This document shows, one piece after another, positions 19,377 through 31,072 of a stretch of 64,000 nucleotides of DNA. The position numbers and the translations under genes were made by a program. This DNA is from Triglochin maritima (Eukaryota; Streptophyta; Magnoliopsida; Alismatales; Juncaginaceae), in NCBI GenBank assembly GCA_963682175.1, contig OY821791.1, positions 23,529,826-23,593,825 on the forward strand, in the 5' to 3' direction. Under the pieces are notes generated by a model that saw nothing but the letters and a program-made list of their open reading frames with translations, ran no database searches and was not told where the DNA came from. Every line of letters starts with the position of its first letter. The stretch's first letter is position 1.

Positions 19377-20789
19377 TGATTGACATCATTTCATGCTTAT
19401 ATTTGTATCTTATATCCATTATCTTTCACCTAAACAATGCTATGTCACGAGTTTTATGTTTAGTTTTCAGGAATAAATAGGTTTGAAGAGATGAAGGATA
19501 AAAGGACCCAAAAGCTGGGAAAAAGGACTGCATTGTGAGATCTGGGGACCAAGATGCAAGGAAGAAGGACCTGATTGCAAGACAGAAGGACCTAAGAGCA
19601 AAACAGAATACTCCTCACCATCATGGGGAGTATTTTGGCAATTCTATTCGGGTCGGAGCTCCAACATGCAAACTAGATGCATCCAATACCAACAAAGCCT
19701 TCCAGAAAAGCCCACAAGAAATTCCAGAGCGATCCGGACACTGTAGACCGCTAATTAGCGGTCCAAGACCGCTAATTGGCGGTCACGTTTGGCCCAAATA
19801 CGCTCAAATTTCTCCAGCACATGTATTAGAGGATGTTTAGGCTATGTGTGGTATCTGTTTAGTCCCACATCGGGGGATTGTCCCGGATTAGCTTTTTCCA
19901 TGCCTATAAATAGAACTCTTCACCTCCTTTTGTAATCACTCCATATTTTAAGTGGCTATTCTTCCTACTAGAAGTGAGGCCTTGAAGCACACACTAAAGT
20001 AGGAGGATGCTACTTTTAATGTGAGTCATTTTATCAATAAAGTTTTGTGTTTCTTTCATTGTTTATTTATGCTTCTTTTATTGTTTGTGCATGTTTTAGT
20101 TTAATCGTCTTTTATTTCTAGCTTAGTTTTAATATGCTTTCTTTGCTTAGTTTAATAATTAGTGTAATGTTTAGTGAGTAGTTTCATCCCCTTTGGGGGG
20201 TGGAGTAGATGTACATACATGCATTAGAGAATGGATGAATGCTTTATTTTTGATGTGTTGATAAAACATGAATGTATGCTTGCTTGTTTAGGATAGAATT
20301 TATAACTTGATGAGTTTTGCCAAAATGATTAGACACCTCTCATGCTTGTTTAGGTTCTGAAATAAACACCTTGCATATGTAAATGTTAATCAACCAAGTT
20401 GGTGAATAGATTGATAGGTTTTACCATAACATTTAGACACTTCCTATGCTTGATAAACACCACCTTCATGTGCTTAAAGAATGTATTCTACAACCACCTC
20501 TTTGCTTGTGTGCACTCACTCCACCCCTTAGGGGTTTTCCCTTCCTGAAATTCCAGCATTCTTGTTTTGTTCTTAGCTTAGTTCTTATTTCATCGTTTGT
20601 TTGCTTCTTTCACCTTTCATACTTCTTAGAGTAGTTTAGTGTAGAGTAGTGTAATCAATCTTTCTCCCCCTATTTTTGCCACTTGATTTCTTATAAACAA
20701 GAGCCTGCTCACCTCCCTGAGGACGACCCGTACTTGCCACCGCTTCATCGCGGCCGTGCACTTGCGGTAGAAATATAAAACGTTCAACA
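19377..20789 (+). mobile_element. 3' LTR of element 1
   Basis: 1413 bp, TGATTGACATC...CGTTCAACA, nearly identical to 12661-14073. U3 palindromes at 19746 and 19767, TATA box at 19905. A minus-strand open frame from the copia integrase reads through the insertion border into this LTR, so the apparent C-terminus of that frame is not copia sequence. Confidence 0.95.
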
Positions 20790-20794
20790 ACCTT

Positions 20795-21950
20795 CTAGGT
20801 TCTTTTGGTTCTACGTGTACTTCTCGAACTTCTTCCACAATTTCTTGTGGAATTGGTTCGTGTGCGATTCTCGAACGTACACTAGGTGGGGAGGATTGAG
20901 TTTCTCTCACAATTTCTTGCGAAGGTCTCTCACTCACGCTCCCACTAACCAAAGGAATCTCGGTTGGGCCTTCATGATCTTGAATGTCATCATTCATGTC
21001 ATGATCTTGTAGAGTATCTTGAATTTTCTCAAGCACAACCCTACTCCCACTACTTTTTACTCTTTCTAGAAATTCCTTTTCCAGAAATGTGGCATCCCTC
21101 TCTAGAATCACTCGATTGGAGGTGATATGCCAAAAGTAGTATCCTCTTGTCTCACGAGGATAACCAATAAAGAAGCACTTATCCGCTTTTGGTTGAAGTT
21201 TGGTCGACATCAGTTTATTGACATAAGCATCACAACCCCAAATCTTGAGAAAATTGAGCTTGGGTGTTTTACCACTCCATAGCTCATAAGGAGTTTTCTC
21301 CATGGATTTGGATGGAACATTATTTAGTGTGTAAGCCGCAGTTTGTAGTGCATAGCTCCAAAAGTAAAGAGGTAATTCCGCATGACTCATCATTGACCGA
21401 ACCATGTCGAGCAATGTCCTATTCCTCCTTTCGGATACCCCATTCCACTGAGGTGTACCGGGAGGGGTGAGTTGAGGTACAATACCAAACTCCTTTAGGT
21501 ATGAGTCAAATTCGGTACTTAAGTACTCACCTCCACGATCCGTTCGTAGAGACTTGATTTTCTTGTCGAGTTGGTTCTCTACTTCATTCTTGAATTCTTT
21601 GAACTTGTCAAAGGATTCACTTTTGTTTCTCATTAGATAAACATAGCCATAACGACTATAATCATCTGTGAACGTAATGAAGTACCTGAAACCATCTCGT
21701 GCACTAGTACTCATTGGACCACATACATCGGAATGTATCAAATCTAACAAGCCACTCGCCCTTGGACCTTTCTTGTTGAAAGGCCTTTTGGTCATTTTTC
21801 CCATTAAACATGGTTGGCACGTCTCCAATGATTTAAAATCAATTAGACCAAGAAGGTTAGCTTCTTGCAATTTCTTGATGCGTTTTCATTTATGTGACCA
21901 AAACGATAGTGCCACAAGAGAGTATCATTCACGTGAGTTATCTTAGTTCC
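20795..21950 (-). pseudogene. Copia integrase, interrupted by element 1
   Basis: The frame from 21870 down reads an integrase core: the pre-integrase motif CQPCLMGKMTKRPF, catalytic acidic residues in IHSDVCGPM and RTDRGGEYL, and PQWNGVSERRNRTLLDMVR with the third catalytic glutamate. It then reads through the C-terminal ELWSGKTPKLNFLKIWGCDAYV region and a Ser/Pro/Glu-rich linker. The linker ends at 20795 where element 1 entered. Just upstream (21875-21950) the pre-integrase LWHYRFGHI motif is in another frame, so a one-base shift separates them. Integrase would insert the cDNA. Residues resemble Angela/BARE. Confidence 0.9.
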
Positions 21951-22420
21951 TTTTGTTATTGTTTGTTTGAGTTTGTTTATTATTCATTCCAAGCAAATAG
22001 AAACCATTCTATACGAATGTATTTGCATAGAAAATTCCATTCTTCGATATAGACAAGCAAGAATTAAAATATTTATTAAAATTTATCCATATCTAAAACT
22101 TGATACAGATATATTCTTGCTAATCGAAGGCACATAACAAACATTCTTCAAAACATAAATTTAAATCATTAGACTATTGAAGTTCCATAGAACCTTGTAC
22201 AATCGCAGCTATGTTTGTACTATTTCTGATCTTCAATATCATCTCGTTCTCCACGAGTTCCTTCATATCCTTCAATAGCTGCACATCAAAATTATGTGAG
22301 CACAAGATCCGGTAACCATTACCAAATCAAGGACAGAGGTGATTAAATTTATCTCAATAACAAACATACCTACGGTGTTTCTCGGGCGCCTATGTTCAAT
22401 CATCCCATTTTCAAGGTCTT
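21951..22420 (-). pseudogene. Copia protease region, degenerate
   Basis: Downstream of the gag zinc knuckle the minus strand still follows copia order. GMFVIEINL is followed by a disturbed protease motif (a TGSCAHI-like remnant), then patches typical of the protease to pre-integrase linker (NGIFYANTFV). The sense is spread over frames with several stops, and 21970-22250 is AT-rich. Not functional as it stands. Confidence 0.7.
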
Positions 22421-23244
22421 CCTTGTACTTGGGGCAATTAGGTCGGATGTCTCCCTTTTCACCGCAGTGAAAGCACTCCGTGTTGGGAGTTGGAGAATTT
22501 AAAAGATTTCCCCCTTGAGGCACTCCTATGAGAACCTCCTACTCCCTTGCTCTTGATTGACGTATCTTTGGTAAATTTGCCTTTACCTTTGTTGATCTTT
22601 TTGCTTCTCTCATGGAAGGCTAGGACGTGATTGTCCTCACCCTTGCCCATGTCAACTTCTGCCATTTTGAGAGCGTTGTGAAGCTCCTCAAGACTCACCC
22701 CTTTTTCATGCACATGATAGTGCATCACAAAGTCCTTAAAGGACGGGGCTAGAGAGCCAAGAATCAGATCTTCGGCAATGTCCTCGGGTATTGGAGAAGA
22801 GAGCTTCGACAATTTCTCAAGGTATCCTTGCATCGTGAGAAAATGCATGGATACCGATGTTCCCTCCGCCATGTGGCACCTTGTGAGTGCGATGGTAGTC
22901 TTATAGCGCTCCTTTCGGGCACTATCCATGAACATCTTTGTTAAAGCTTCCATGGTCTTCTTGGGTTTTGAATCCAAGTATTTCGCTTGAAGCAAGTCAC
23001 CAATGGATGCTAGCATGAGACCGTGAACTTGGCTCACTTTGTCTTCCCACTTGGCTTTAGCCTCTTTCTCTTCATCTGTTAATCTCTCATTCCATTTTGG
23101 GATTGGACCATCCAAAATGTGAGACAGTTTCTCAAACTTTAACACAATGTTGAGTTTGAGTTGCCAACTTATGAAGTTTAATCGATCATTTGCTAAAGGG
23201 TATTTTTCTATCATGGATCGTACGATAGGTTGGATGTTCGACAT
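22421..23244 (-). pseudogene. gag: Copia gag, frameshifted near the zinc knuckle
   Basis: Starts at the ATG at 23244-23242 (MSNIQPIVRSMIEKY) and runs open down to about 22459. It has the copia Gag core: WQLKLNIVL, a long helical region, RCHMAEGTSVSMHFLTMQGY, and a Lys/Ser-rich tail. The frame then shifts; the knuckle is read in another frame as CFHCGEKGDIRPNCPKY. The usual histidine is Asp there, so metal binding is probably lost. Gag forms the particle shell. Confidence 0.88.
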
Positions 23245-24717
23245 TTTTCTACAAAATAAATCATACAAGATTTTAATGCCAATTTTATGTTTATCATACA
23301 TACATACAAATATAAATGCTGCAAATAAATTTTTTGCCCATAAATGCAACAATCCAAGATCCTATCAATTGCAATATAGACTAGCTAAGGGCTATCGAAT
23401 ACATTACAATATCAAGGTAAGAAAAACTTTTTCTAATCACAACCTTTTTGAATTTTAGCAACATTCGCATCTTCAAACTCTTGTGATTCTTGTCGTTTTA
23501 ATTATGAGGGAATGTGACCTATCCTCGTTAAGAAAAACTTTTTCCCAAAACCGAGCGAGGGCTCTAGGTAATGTTAAGAAAACTTATTTTCATTTGATAC
23601 GAGATATATTTATCTATTGTATTCACAACTAAACATACTTGGGGTTCACTAGGGTGAAACGCACCTCATATATCTAATCGTGGCACAACAATAGACAACC
23701 ATTATATTTCCCACTATTCCCAAAGATGGAGGGAGCTATCTCCCGCTAAGGGCGAGCAGAGTATCCCTCGATCGATGACTGCTAGTGGATGAAATAAGAA
23801 GGAAAATTACTTTTAATTTTGTTGGACAATTTCATATATTAACATGTGATTCGGAATTTTAGGTTATCATGCATATTATCATTCATACACATCCTAACAT
23901 TTCAATCACATTCATCACATGCATAGCAGAAATTAAACCATTCACACAATCCACATCGTGTGAGTTTATATGTTCCCTTTGATCCTTGATCCTCGATCCC
24001 TCATCCTCGACCCTCGGTCGATGCACTTCAGCGGCGACTTCCTCTTGCACCGGAGATGTAGATTTTACTGAAAACAAACATGCTCCTCACATTCGATAAA
24101 AAACCGACTAGTGCAAGTCCTATGTAAAACCTCTCAAATGCAATGCAATTATCTAAAGATAGAAAGAGAGAATTTGGCTTTTACATATAAATAAGCCCCT
24201 GTATGATAATAATTACAAACATTCATAGGCGCTGATTTGGAACATATAAACTCACAATTCCTGCAAAGACAACTGGAGCATCCATGCACGCAATATTGCT
24301 ATAAACTATACAACCTAGTTTATCAATCATCTAGAATCCCAAACAATTCTTTGAAAAACATTTTGAAATCCATTAAAAACGTTTTTCATTCATCCACAAG
24401 TTCAAAAACAATTTTGAACCGCTGTCCATCCAATTTCCTAAAAAGAAAAACGGACCGCAGTTTTTCGGTTTTGTTGATTCTCTTACAAAACAATTGTTTA
24501 TGCTTAAAACGAAATTATTACAAGTTAGACTTATGTCTAAATCATAATTCTAATAATTACATGACATGTTTTAAACCACTTAAAACATTCAAAATGAATT
24601 ATTACAAAGAATTATTCCATCAAAACATTTAAAGACCGAAAAACGGAAAATCGAATTGTTCGAACCCTAGATGGTAAACTAAATGTGTATATAGTTTCAA
24701 ATCATTAGAAAATTGAA
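23245..24717 (-). other. 5' leader of the copia element
   Basis: About 1.47 kb between the primer-binding site and gag, AT-rich, with no recognisable domain on either strand. Long untranslated leaders are normal in Angela/BARE-type elements. Confidence 0.65.
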
Positions 24718-24735
24718 CCCTAAGCTCTGATACCA
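24718..24735 (-). promoter_or_regulatory. Primer-binding site of the copia element (methionine tRNA)
   Basis: Minus strand TGGTATCAGAGC, one base after the LTR end, matches the 3' end of plant initiator tRNA-Met, the usual primer of copia elements. The following bases (TTAGGG) depart from the usual CAGGT. Confidence 0.88.
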
Positions 24736-24736
24736 C

Positions 24737-24945
24737 TGTAGGATTTCTAGTTTAATTGTACATATATATTTTCGAAATTTTTGTGCACAATAAGGATCAA
24801 TTACAATTTTCTATGATTTGTTTCATGCATGCATCAGTTTGTTTCAATAACTAGTTTCAAAACTTTATTAAAACAAACATGACTCCAAATTTCATACCTA
24901 GAAGTTCTCTAAAACTTCTTGATGATCCGGAGACGTTGAGGATGA
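24737..24945 (-). mobile_element. 5' LTR of the copia, end part
   Basis: TGTAGGATTTC...GTTGAGGATGA, matching 8786-8994 with about six differences. It stops at GAGGATGA where element B enters. The uninterrupted 3' LTR reads GAGGATGACGATCG there, and CGATCG resumes at 32115. The remainder is 32114-34032. Confidence 0.93.
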
Positions 24946-26145
24946 TTTATGAGAATTTAATTTATACCGCAAGTGCACGGCATCAATGAAGACGTGGCAA
25001 GTACAGGTCGAACACAAGGAGGGAGAGATATTGTTATTTTTGTGATTTTCGAGTTGAGGAAAGAAAGAGAGAAAAATAAGTTTGGTTTGAGATTTTTGGT
25101 TTTTAATTTTCTAAAGCACGAAACATGAACAAATAAAACTAAAACGAGAACAAAGATGGTGAATTCCGTTGGGTGGAGGTTTAAATATCAGGTTTTGATT
25201 GGAGAAATCTGAAACTTATAATAAATCACATTAGTTAAAAAGCATTACATGATAAATGATTCAACATAAACTCAAGTAATCAAAATATACTAATACAAAA
25301 TTAAAATAATAACATCATTCTCTTCTCATCACCCTAAATCCGTCACCCCCACACTTTGGAAAGAGTTAGAAACTCATAGATGGAGGGAAGCAGAAGGGGT
25401 CCTAGAGAAAACTACAAAAGAAACTAAAAACAAGAAATAAAAGAACATAATTTTATTACTAAAGTTTGGTACAAAAACTAAGGACCTTCACAACATCGTT
25501 TCGGGGCTATTTATAGCCGCTAAAAGGGAGCAAAGTATAAAATAGGAAATTACACGTGTCATGACACGACTGGACAAAATCCGGGGCCACGGATCCAAAG
25601 GGGGCGGCGGAATCGCCGCATTTTACATGTGTTGTGCGGCGGAAACACTGCAATATTTGCTCCGATTGGATCCGGATTTTTCCTGTGTGTTTATGGTATG
25701 ATTTAATTGTCCTTTACGCATCCAGATGATTTCTTTCCTTTCTTTTAGCTCCGAATTTATTTCTTCATATATTTGGAGATCCAAATTGATTTTTCTTTAG
25801 AACTTCTCCAAAATAATATTTTGGAACTTTAATTTGCAGTTGGGTCCTCGGCTTTTTGCAATTACGTCCCTGGCTTCTTTTGTGCTTAAGTCCTTTGCCT
25901 TTTTGTAATTAGGTCCTTGAATGCTTTTATGCTTGGATGAACTTCCATTTGAATCCCGATAATCTTGAACTTGATCTTTATGACAGAAATGAGTCTCTTG
26001 CACGCATTTAAGCTCAGGATATGGGTAATTTGCATTCAGGTCCCTGTATTATGTAAATAAGACTTAAACACATACCTTAGTAGCATTTATTGATATAAAA
26101 TTAATATAAATGAGAGACATATGATGTAATGTATGCAATGCATCA
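24946..26145 (-). mobile_element. 3' LTR of element B
   Basis: About 1200 bp, plus-strand borders TTTATGAGAATTT and ...AATGCATCA. Minus-strand TATAAATAG at 25507-25515. A GC-rich palindrome GCGGCG-GAAT-CGCCGC at 25604-25619, and a degenerate second copy near 25636. It is longer than the 5' LTR because the latter lost an internal segment. Confidence 0.9.
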
Positions 26146-26160
26146 AATACCCCCACACCT
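26146..26160 (-). promoter_or_regulatory. Polypurine tract of element B
   Basis: Minus strand AGGTGTGGGGGTATT directly before the LTR start TGATGC; same core as element 1. Confidence 0.87.
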
Positions 26161-26242
26161 AGATTTTTCTAGTCCCTAGCAAAATAGAATATAAGACAAA
26201 ATGAAAACAGAAAAATCCTAACTCACTTTCGTAGGAATCACG

Positions 26243-26310
26243 GTTGCACTTAGCATGTGCAACAAGCCTTTAAACCCCTAAGTTTCCTTAGAGGACGAGT
26301 TTTGTCTCGT
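26243..26310 (-). ncRNA. Three-hairpin RNA cassette, element B
   Basis: On the minus strand: SL1 ACGAG/CTCGT (26310-26295), then without a gap SL2 CCTCTAAG-GAAA-CTTAGGGG (26294-26275), 11 nt, then SL3 GTTGCAC/GTGCAAC (26263-26243). Against element 1, SL1 has one G-C to C-G swap. SL2 has three pair-preserving changes (C-G to U-A and two U-A to A-U), one U-A to G-U wobble, and loop GCGA to GAAA, still GNRA. Spacing is identical. Confidence 0.72.
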
Positions 26311-27367
26311 GAGGGTTTTCAGTTGACACACCCACAAAGTCTTAATTCAATATTTCACTAATAGCTCTCGATATCTCCACCTCAACCCTATACATTTCAC
26401 TTAGAATTCTTGCATGCTCATTATATAACTTTAACTCATAAAAAATTCTGACTTGGTCTTTGTTTCTCCAACATTCACACCACTAACCCTTCTACACATG
26501 ATATCACTTAAATTATTTTGCACGCCTCCTCTGGTGGTGAAGTATCATTCGGATCAACCATGGCATGGATCATTCTTTTTGCTTTGGGCCTTGAGTATCT
26601 TAAAGTATTTTTTTTATTTTTCCGTGATTCAACACATTTACTTTTTCTGACACTTTTACCCTTTTTGCATTCGTGTAGCGAGTTCGGTCGATAATCCCGA
26701 GCTGGCAGACTCAAGTTACCGGGTTTCAAGATACCCCTACGGACTAGTGACTCAAAGGCTTGAGCTTTTGTAATCATTTTGCAAAATGTGCTTTCCTCAC
26801 TTTATTCCTTTATTTTTACTTTTATTTTCCTCAAGGCTTAATTGCTATCAGAAGTCCACACTTCCCGGTATATTTTCCTCAACCTCTGCTTTTTATCAAC
26901 CACTTCAAAGATTTGATTCATCCAATTTAAGTGCATACATGTCTTAAAGTGTAATGGGTTATTTTTTTGGAACTTAGATTTATGTCATAACTTCTACAAG
27001 CAGAATTATATAATAAGGAACAAAAACTCAATCAATTTGTACTCGGGTTTTGGTAGTTCAATCTTAAGCTATGTCATGAAACATTGAATTTTTTTTAAAG
27101 AACAGAAAAATAAAACAGATAGATAGATAAATACCCCTCACACCTAAAGCATGCATTGTCCTCAATGTATGCAAAGAAAAAGCAAATGCACTTATTACCT
27201 GAGTCAACTTGCGGTAGAGAGGTTGATTTTGCTCAGAGTCAACCATAGTTAGAACTGGATTGAATGACACCATGTTGGTGCATGTATCCAGTTGAATTGT
27301 TCCCCATGTTGCACTGAGAGTACTGAGGCACAGATTCCACCCCCCTCACATGTATTGGTTCTCTTAT
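26311..27367 (-). other. Non-coding 3' region of element B
   Basis: Between the protease frame and the hairpin cassette. No coding domain seen. The large conserved 3' block of elements 1, 2 and 4 was not recognised here. Frames on either strand are short and carry no motif. Confidence 0.6.
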
Positions 27368-29785
27368 TTACTCAAGTGATGGTGGTTGGGTGGATGAATT
27401 ACTCCCCCTTTTCTCACTTTCTTTTTGATTTTGTGATGATTTATTTGATTCAGAAATCTTATAGATACACGAGCTCATCAAGACATTACTTTGATTGCAT
27501 ACTATTTCTGGCTCACTATCAACATGAAAGATATTAAATTCAGCTTTTAAGTTTCCAAAAGAAAGTTGCATGAGCCCATTTCGACAGTTTATCAAAGCTT
27601 CAGAAGTGGCTAAAAAGGGTCTGCCTAGTATTACAGGGATTTATCTCTTAGGATTTATAACAGGTTCAGTGTCTAGAACGACAAAATCCACTGGGTAAAT
27701 GAAGTCACCAACCTTAATCAAAACATCCTCTACTATACCTCTTGGTTTCTTAACAGAGCAATCAGTAAATTGAAGGGTTGTCTTAGAGGGTTTTAGTGGA
27801 CCAAGGTTGAGTTGCTCATATACAGAGAACGGGAGTAAGTTAACACTAGCACCAAGGTTTAGAAGGGCTTTGTTGATAAAAGTGTCTCCTATCGCACATG
27901 AAATTATGGGACGCCCGGGGTCCTTATACCTTATAGGAGATGTGTTGGACAGAATAGAGCATATGTTTGCAGTTAAGAATGCCTTCTTTGGTACGTTCGT
28001 TTTTCTCTTTTTAGTGCACAGATCTTTTAAGAATTTAGCATAAGCAGGTATTTGTTGAATCATATCTAGGAGTGGAATATTCACCTTAACTTGCTTAAAT
28101 ACTTCCAAGATTTTCTCTATTTGTGCACTTGAGCTCTTCTTGAGTCTATTAGGGAATGGGGCTTTAGGAACATAAACTCGCTCCGGTTGAGCTATAGGGT
28201 CAGGTTGAGTAGGTGGGTTGGGCTCTTCAATTTGGACTTCGGGTTCAATGGTCAGGTCATATGTGGGTGCTCGACGGCTAGATTGATTAGGAGTTCTAGG
28301 TTTTACCACATTGTTATCAACTTGTTTTCCAGACCGTAATGATACAACTGCATTAATTTGTTGGAACGGTCCTTCCTCATGAACCATTTGAACCGGTCTA
28401 GGGTTGTTACTTCCTAGAGGTGGTTGATAGGGCTGATATTGATTATTAGATCTTGGGTTCACCTCAGGTTGACTCGGAAACTGACCCTTTTCTCTTTCAC
28501 CTACTATTTGTGCTAGTTGGCTGACTTGTGTTTCTAGCCTTTGGAAGGATTGGTTGGTTGTTTGCATAAAGGTCTTAACCATATTTTCCAAGCTTGTCAA
28601 CCTAACATCATAGTCTCCATTATTACTAAACCCAGATGATGTATTATTTTGGTTATACGGGTTTGGTTGTTGTCTAGGAGGTTGACCTTGTTGGTTCCAT
28701 GAAAGATTGGGATGATTACGCCAACCCGGGTTATAGGTTGATACGTAGGGCTCATTTCTAGAATGGTTAAACGTGGCATTAACTTGTTCCAAGTCCACAC
28801 AATCCTCCATTATATGACCAGTCTAACTACATCTAGAGCAGGGGATAGAAGATGTTTGATTCACTAAGGGTTGGGTTTTTAGGTTTAGACTTTCCAATCT
28901 GCGCATAAGCGTAGCTAGTTTTGCTTCAGCAGCTACAGTGGCATCTACAGCTAAGACACCTGGTTTGGGTTGACTTGCTATTCTAGATCCAATACTTGGG
29001 TTCATTGGTGCTCTAGCATTGTCCCACTGCATACTATTTTCGGCTAAATCCTCAAGAAAAGTCCAAGCATCATTCTCACTTTTGGACATGAAATTCCCTT
29101 GGCTTACGGATTATACCATAACGCTAGATGTAGGTGTCAATCCCTCATAAATAATTTGGCACAATTGCCATCTTGGAATTCCATGATGAGGGCATTGGGT
29201 CAGCAGGTGCTTAAATCTTTCTAGATAGGAATAGAACGGCTCGCTCTCAGATTGAACGAATGCAACAATTTCATTCCTAATCCAAATAGTCTTCTGGTTG
29301 GGGAAATATTTCTTTAAAAACACTTGAACAAACTCGGCCCAACTCCTAATGGATCTTTCGGCTAGACTATATAGCCATTTCTTAGCGTCGTCCTTCAGTG
29401 CTAGAGGCACGAATTTAAGACGCACTGTCCCCTCAGAGATATGCTGATATTGCAAAAGATAGCAGATTTCATCAAATTCTCTAAGGAAGAGATATGGGTC
29501 TTCCTTAGAGGTGAACTTAGGCAACATACTCATATATTGTGCCTTTAGTTCGAAGTCGCGACCCGGTATGGTGGGCATAACGATGCACGATGGCTGAGCA
29601 ACCATCATTGGGTAGTACCGATCCCTCAGAGTTATAGGTGGTGCAACAGGTGGGTCCACTACATTCTCACCCATTGGATCCGGGTGAGGTGGTGCAACAG
29701 ATGGATTGGGGTTAGCCCCAGACTGGAATCTAGATGAACTCGTGAGAGTCGATTGCTCAAGTCCCGAACTCAAATCTGAGTGCAC
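27368..29785 (-). pseudogene. gag: Gag-protease of element B, one frame with three stops
   Basis: One continuous frame of about 806 codons with only three in-frame stops: TAA 29113-29111, TAG 28825-28823 and TAA 27643-27641. No frameshift was found. It shows the Gag core (LALKDDAKKWLYS, FLKKYFPNQKT), a CCHC knuckle (CSRC...GH...C) whose interior is hit by the TAG, the FPSQPEVNPRS stretch, and a protease with DTFINKALLNLGASVNLLP and LGRPFLATS. The protease acid is Asn (NLGA rather than DLGA). Here gag and protease are in frame, whereas elements 1-3 have a +1 offset. The frame ends about 75 codons after the last stop, with no X region. Confidence 0.9.
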
Positions 29786-31049
29786 CGGTTTGAATCAATT
29801 TTTGAATTCAAATTCCAAATTCAAATTCAAGAATCAATTTTTTTTTAATTTTATTTTTCAAAAATGGAAATAAGCAATAGAGAGGGAAAGATGAGAAAGG
29901 AATCCTAATCTAGAGAATTGAGATAAGAAGAGAAAGAATACTCAGATGAGAAGGGAAACTTAACTCTAAAAGATAGATAAGAGGGTTGGTCAGAAGTTTC
30001 CTAAACAAGCACGGTTCAAACAATCCTAGACCTAGTGTCGCTTAAATCTAGACGACTCCTAACTGGTTGAGTCGAATTGATTCGCTTGATTCACCTCCCT
30101 CACTAATCAAACCAAATTGGCCAGGTAGTGTATAGCTAGTGGGGGCGCTTCCGACAGAGTCGGTGCCAATTAGACAACCACTTCGCTTGGAAGACTTACG
30201 TCAACACAAAAACACTTTCTAGACACCAAATTAAATTCAATCAGCTTCAAGTCATAGCAAGTCAAACCAATCTTCTCCTTAATTGAGTCTGAATCCTTAG
30301 GGGCCAATGTCTAATTGATTTTAATTTAGGGCTTGGGTGACACTTTAGGATTGTGATTTGTGGGCCACGGAAGGGTGATGAAATCCCCACTGTATCTTTT
30401 CCTACGGAGTTGCCCTTAAGATAGTTTAACTTAAATCTAGCAAAGATAGTCAAACAATGGTCTTTAGTGGGGGCAATTGCAAGGTTGTATGCAAACGAAA
30501 TTATATGCTTAAATGCAATCGTTAAAAACAGTGCACGTACCTTGCCTCCAGCACTCTTCAACAAGAATTAATTTGCAAGAATTTAGCTAGAATAATGCAA
30601 ACAAAACACTAAATGATGCATGCACTAAGTCCTTCTAATTTTGCCAATTTTTAGGTCAGAGTTGAATTATTGCCAATTATGGAATTTGAACCTAACACGT
30701 GCAGTTCTAAAAAGGAAAATTTCCGAAACTAGAAATTACGAGGAAAAAGGCAACAGCTCAGTCAGGTTCGCCGCCCGCTCTCAAAAATTTCCAGATGCTC
30801 TACGCATCCACCCAGAGATGGAGACAACCCCAGAAAAATTTGAAGCCCAGATGCTTCAGACGTGCGGCGGATCCGCCGCAGATTGTTCCTTGGATGCGGC
30901 GATTTCGCCACCCTTCTTGCTCCAACTGTGCCCGGATTTCGCCGCGCAATCTGTTGTCTCCTGAAACGCAAACCCAAATAGTTAGATCGCGCACACGATA
31001 AACAGAATAGAATCAAAATCACTAACAATAAACAAAATCTTCGTCGCCT
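29786..31049 (-). other. 5' leader of element B
   Basis: Between primer site and gag. It carries GCGGCGGATCCGCCGC (30864-30879), a perfect 16-bp palindrome, and GGCG-ATTT-CGCC (within 30896-30910), matching in sequence the palindromes of its own LTR. Further on AATTGGC (30115-30121) can pair with GCCAATT (30165-30171), enclosing CCGAC/GTCGG (30151-30163). The nesting resembles the leader stem of elements 1-4 with unrelated bases. Confidence 0.7.
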
Positions 31050-31066
31050 CCCCGGCAACGGTGCCA
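31050..31066 (-). promoter_or_regulatory. Primer-binding site for tRNA-Asp, element B
   Basis: Minus strand TGGCACCGTTGCCGGGG; one mismatch (A for G) to the tRNA-Asp complement, the same variant as in elements 3 and 4. Confidence 0.9.
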
Positions 31067-31072
31067 AAAACT

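Larger units (their letters stand above)
12661..20789 (+). mobile_element. Athila-type non-autonomous retrotransposon, element 1 (complete)
   Basis: A complete 8129-bp element with two 1413-bp LTRs, a perfect tRNA-Asp primer site, a leader, gag, a protease plus X frame shifted +1, a 1.1-kb conserved non-coding 3' region and a polypurine tract. There is no RT, RNase H or integrase anywhere in its 5.3-kb interior. The LTRs differ at only about ten positions by eye (under 1%), so it is the youngest clear insertion here. That matches its position inside the copia, which is inside element 2. The long frames are uninterrupted, so it may recently have been mobile using enzymes supplied by others. 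Confidence 0.95.
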
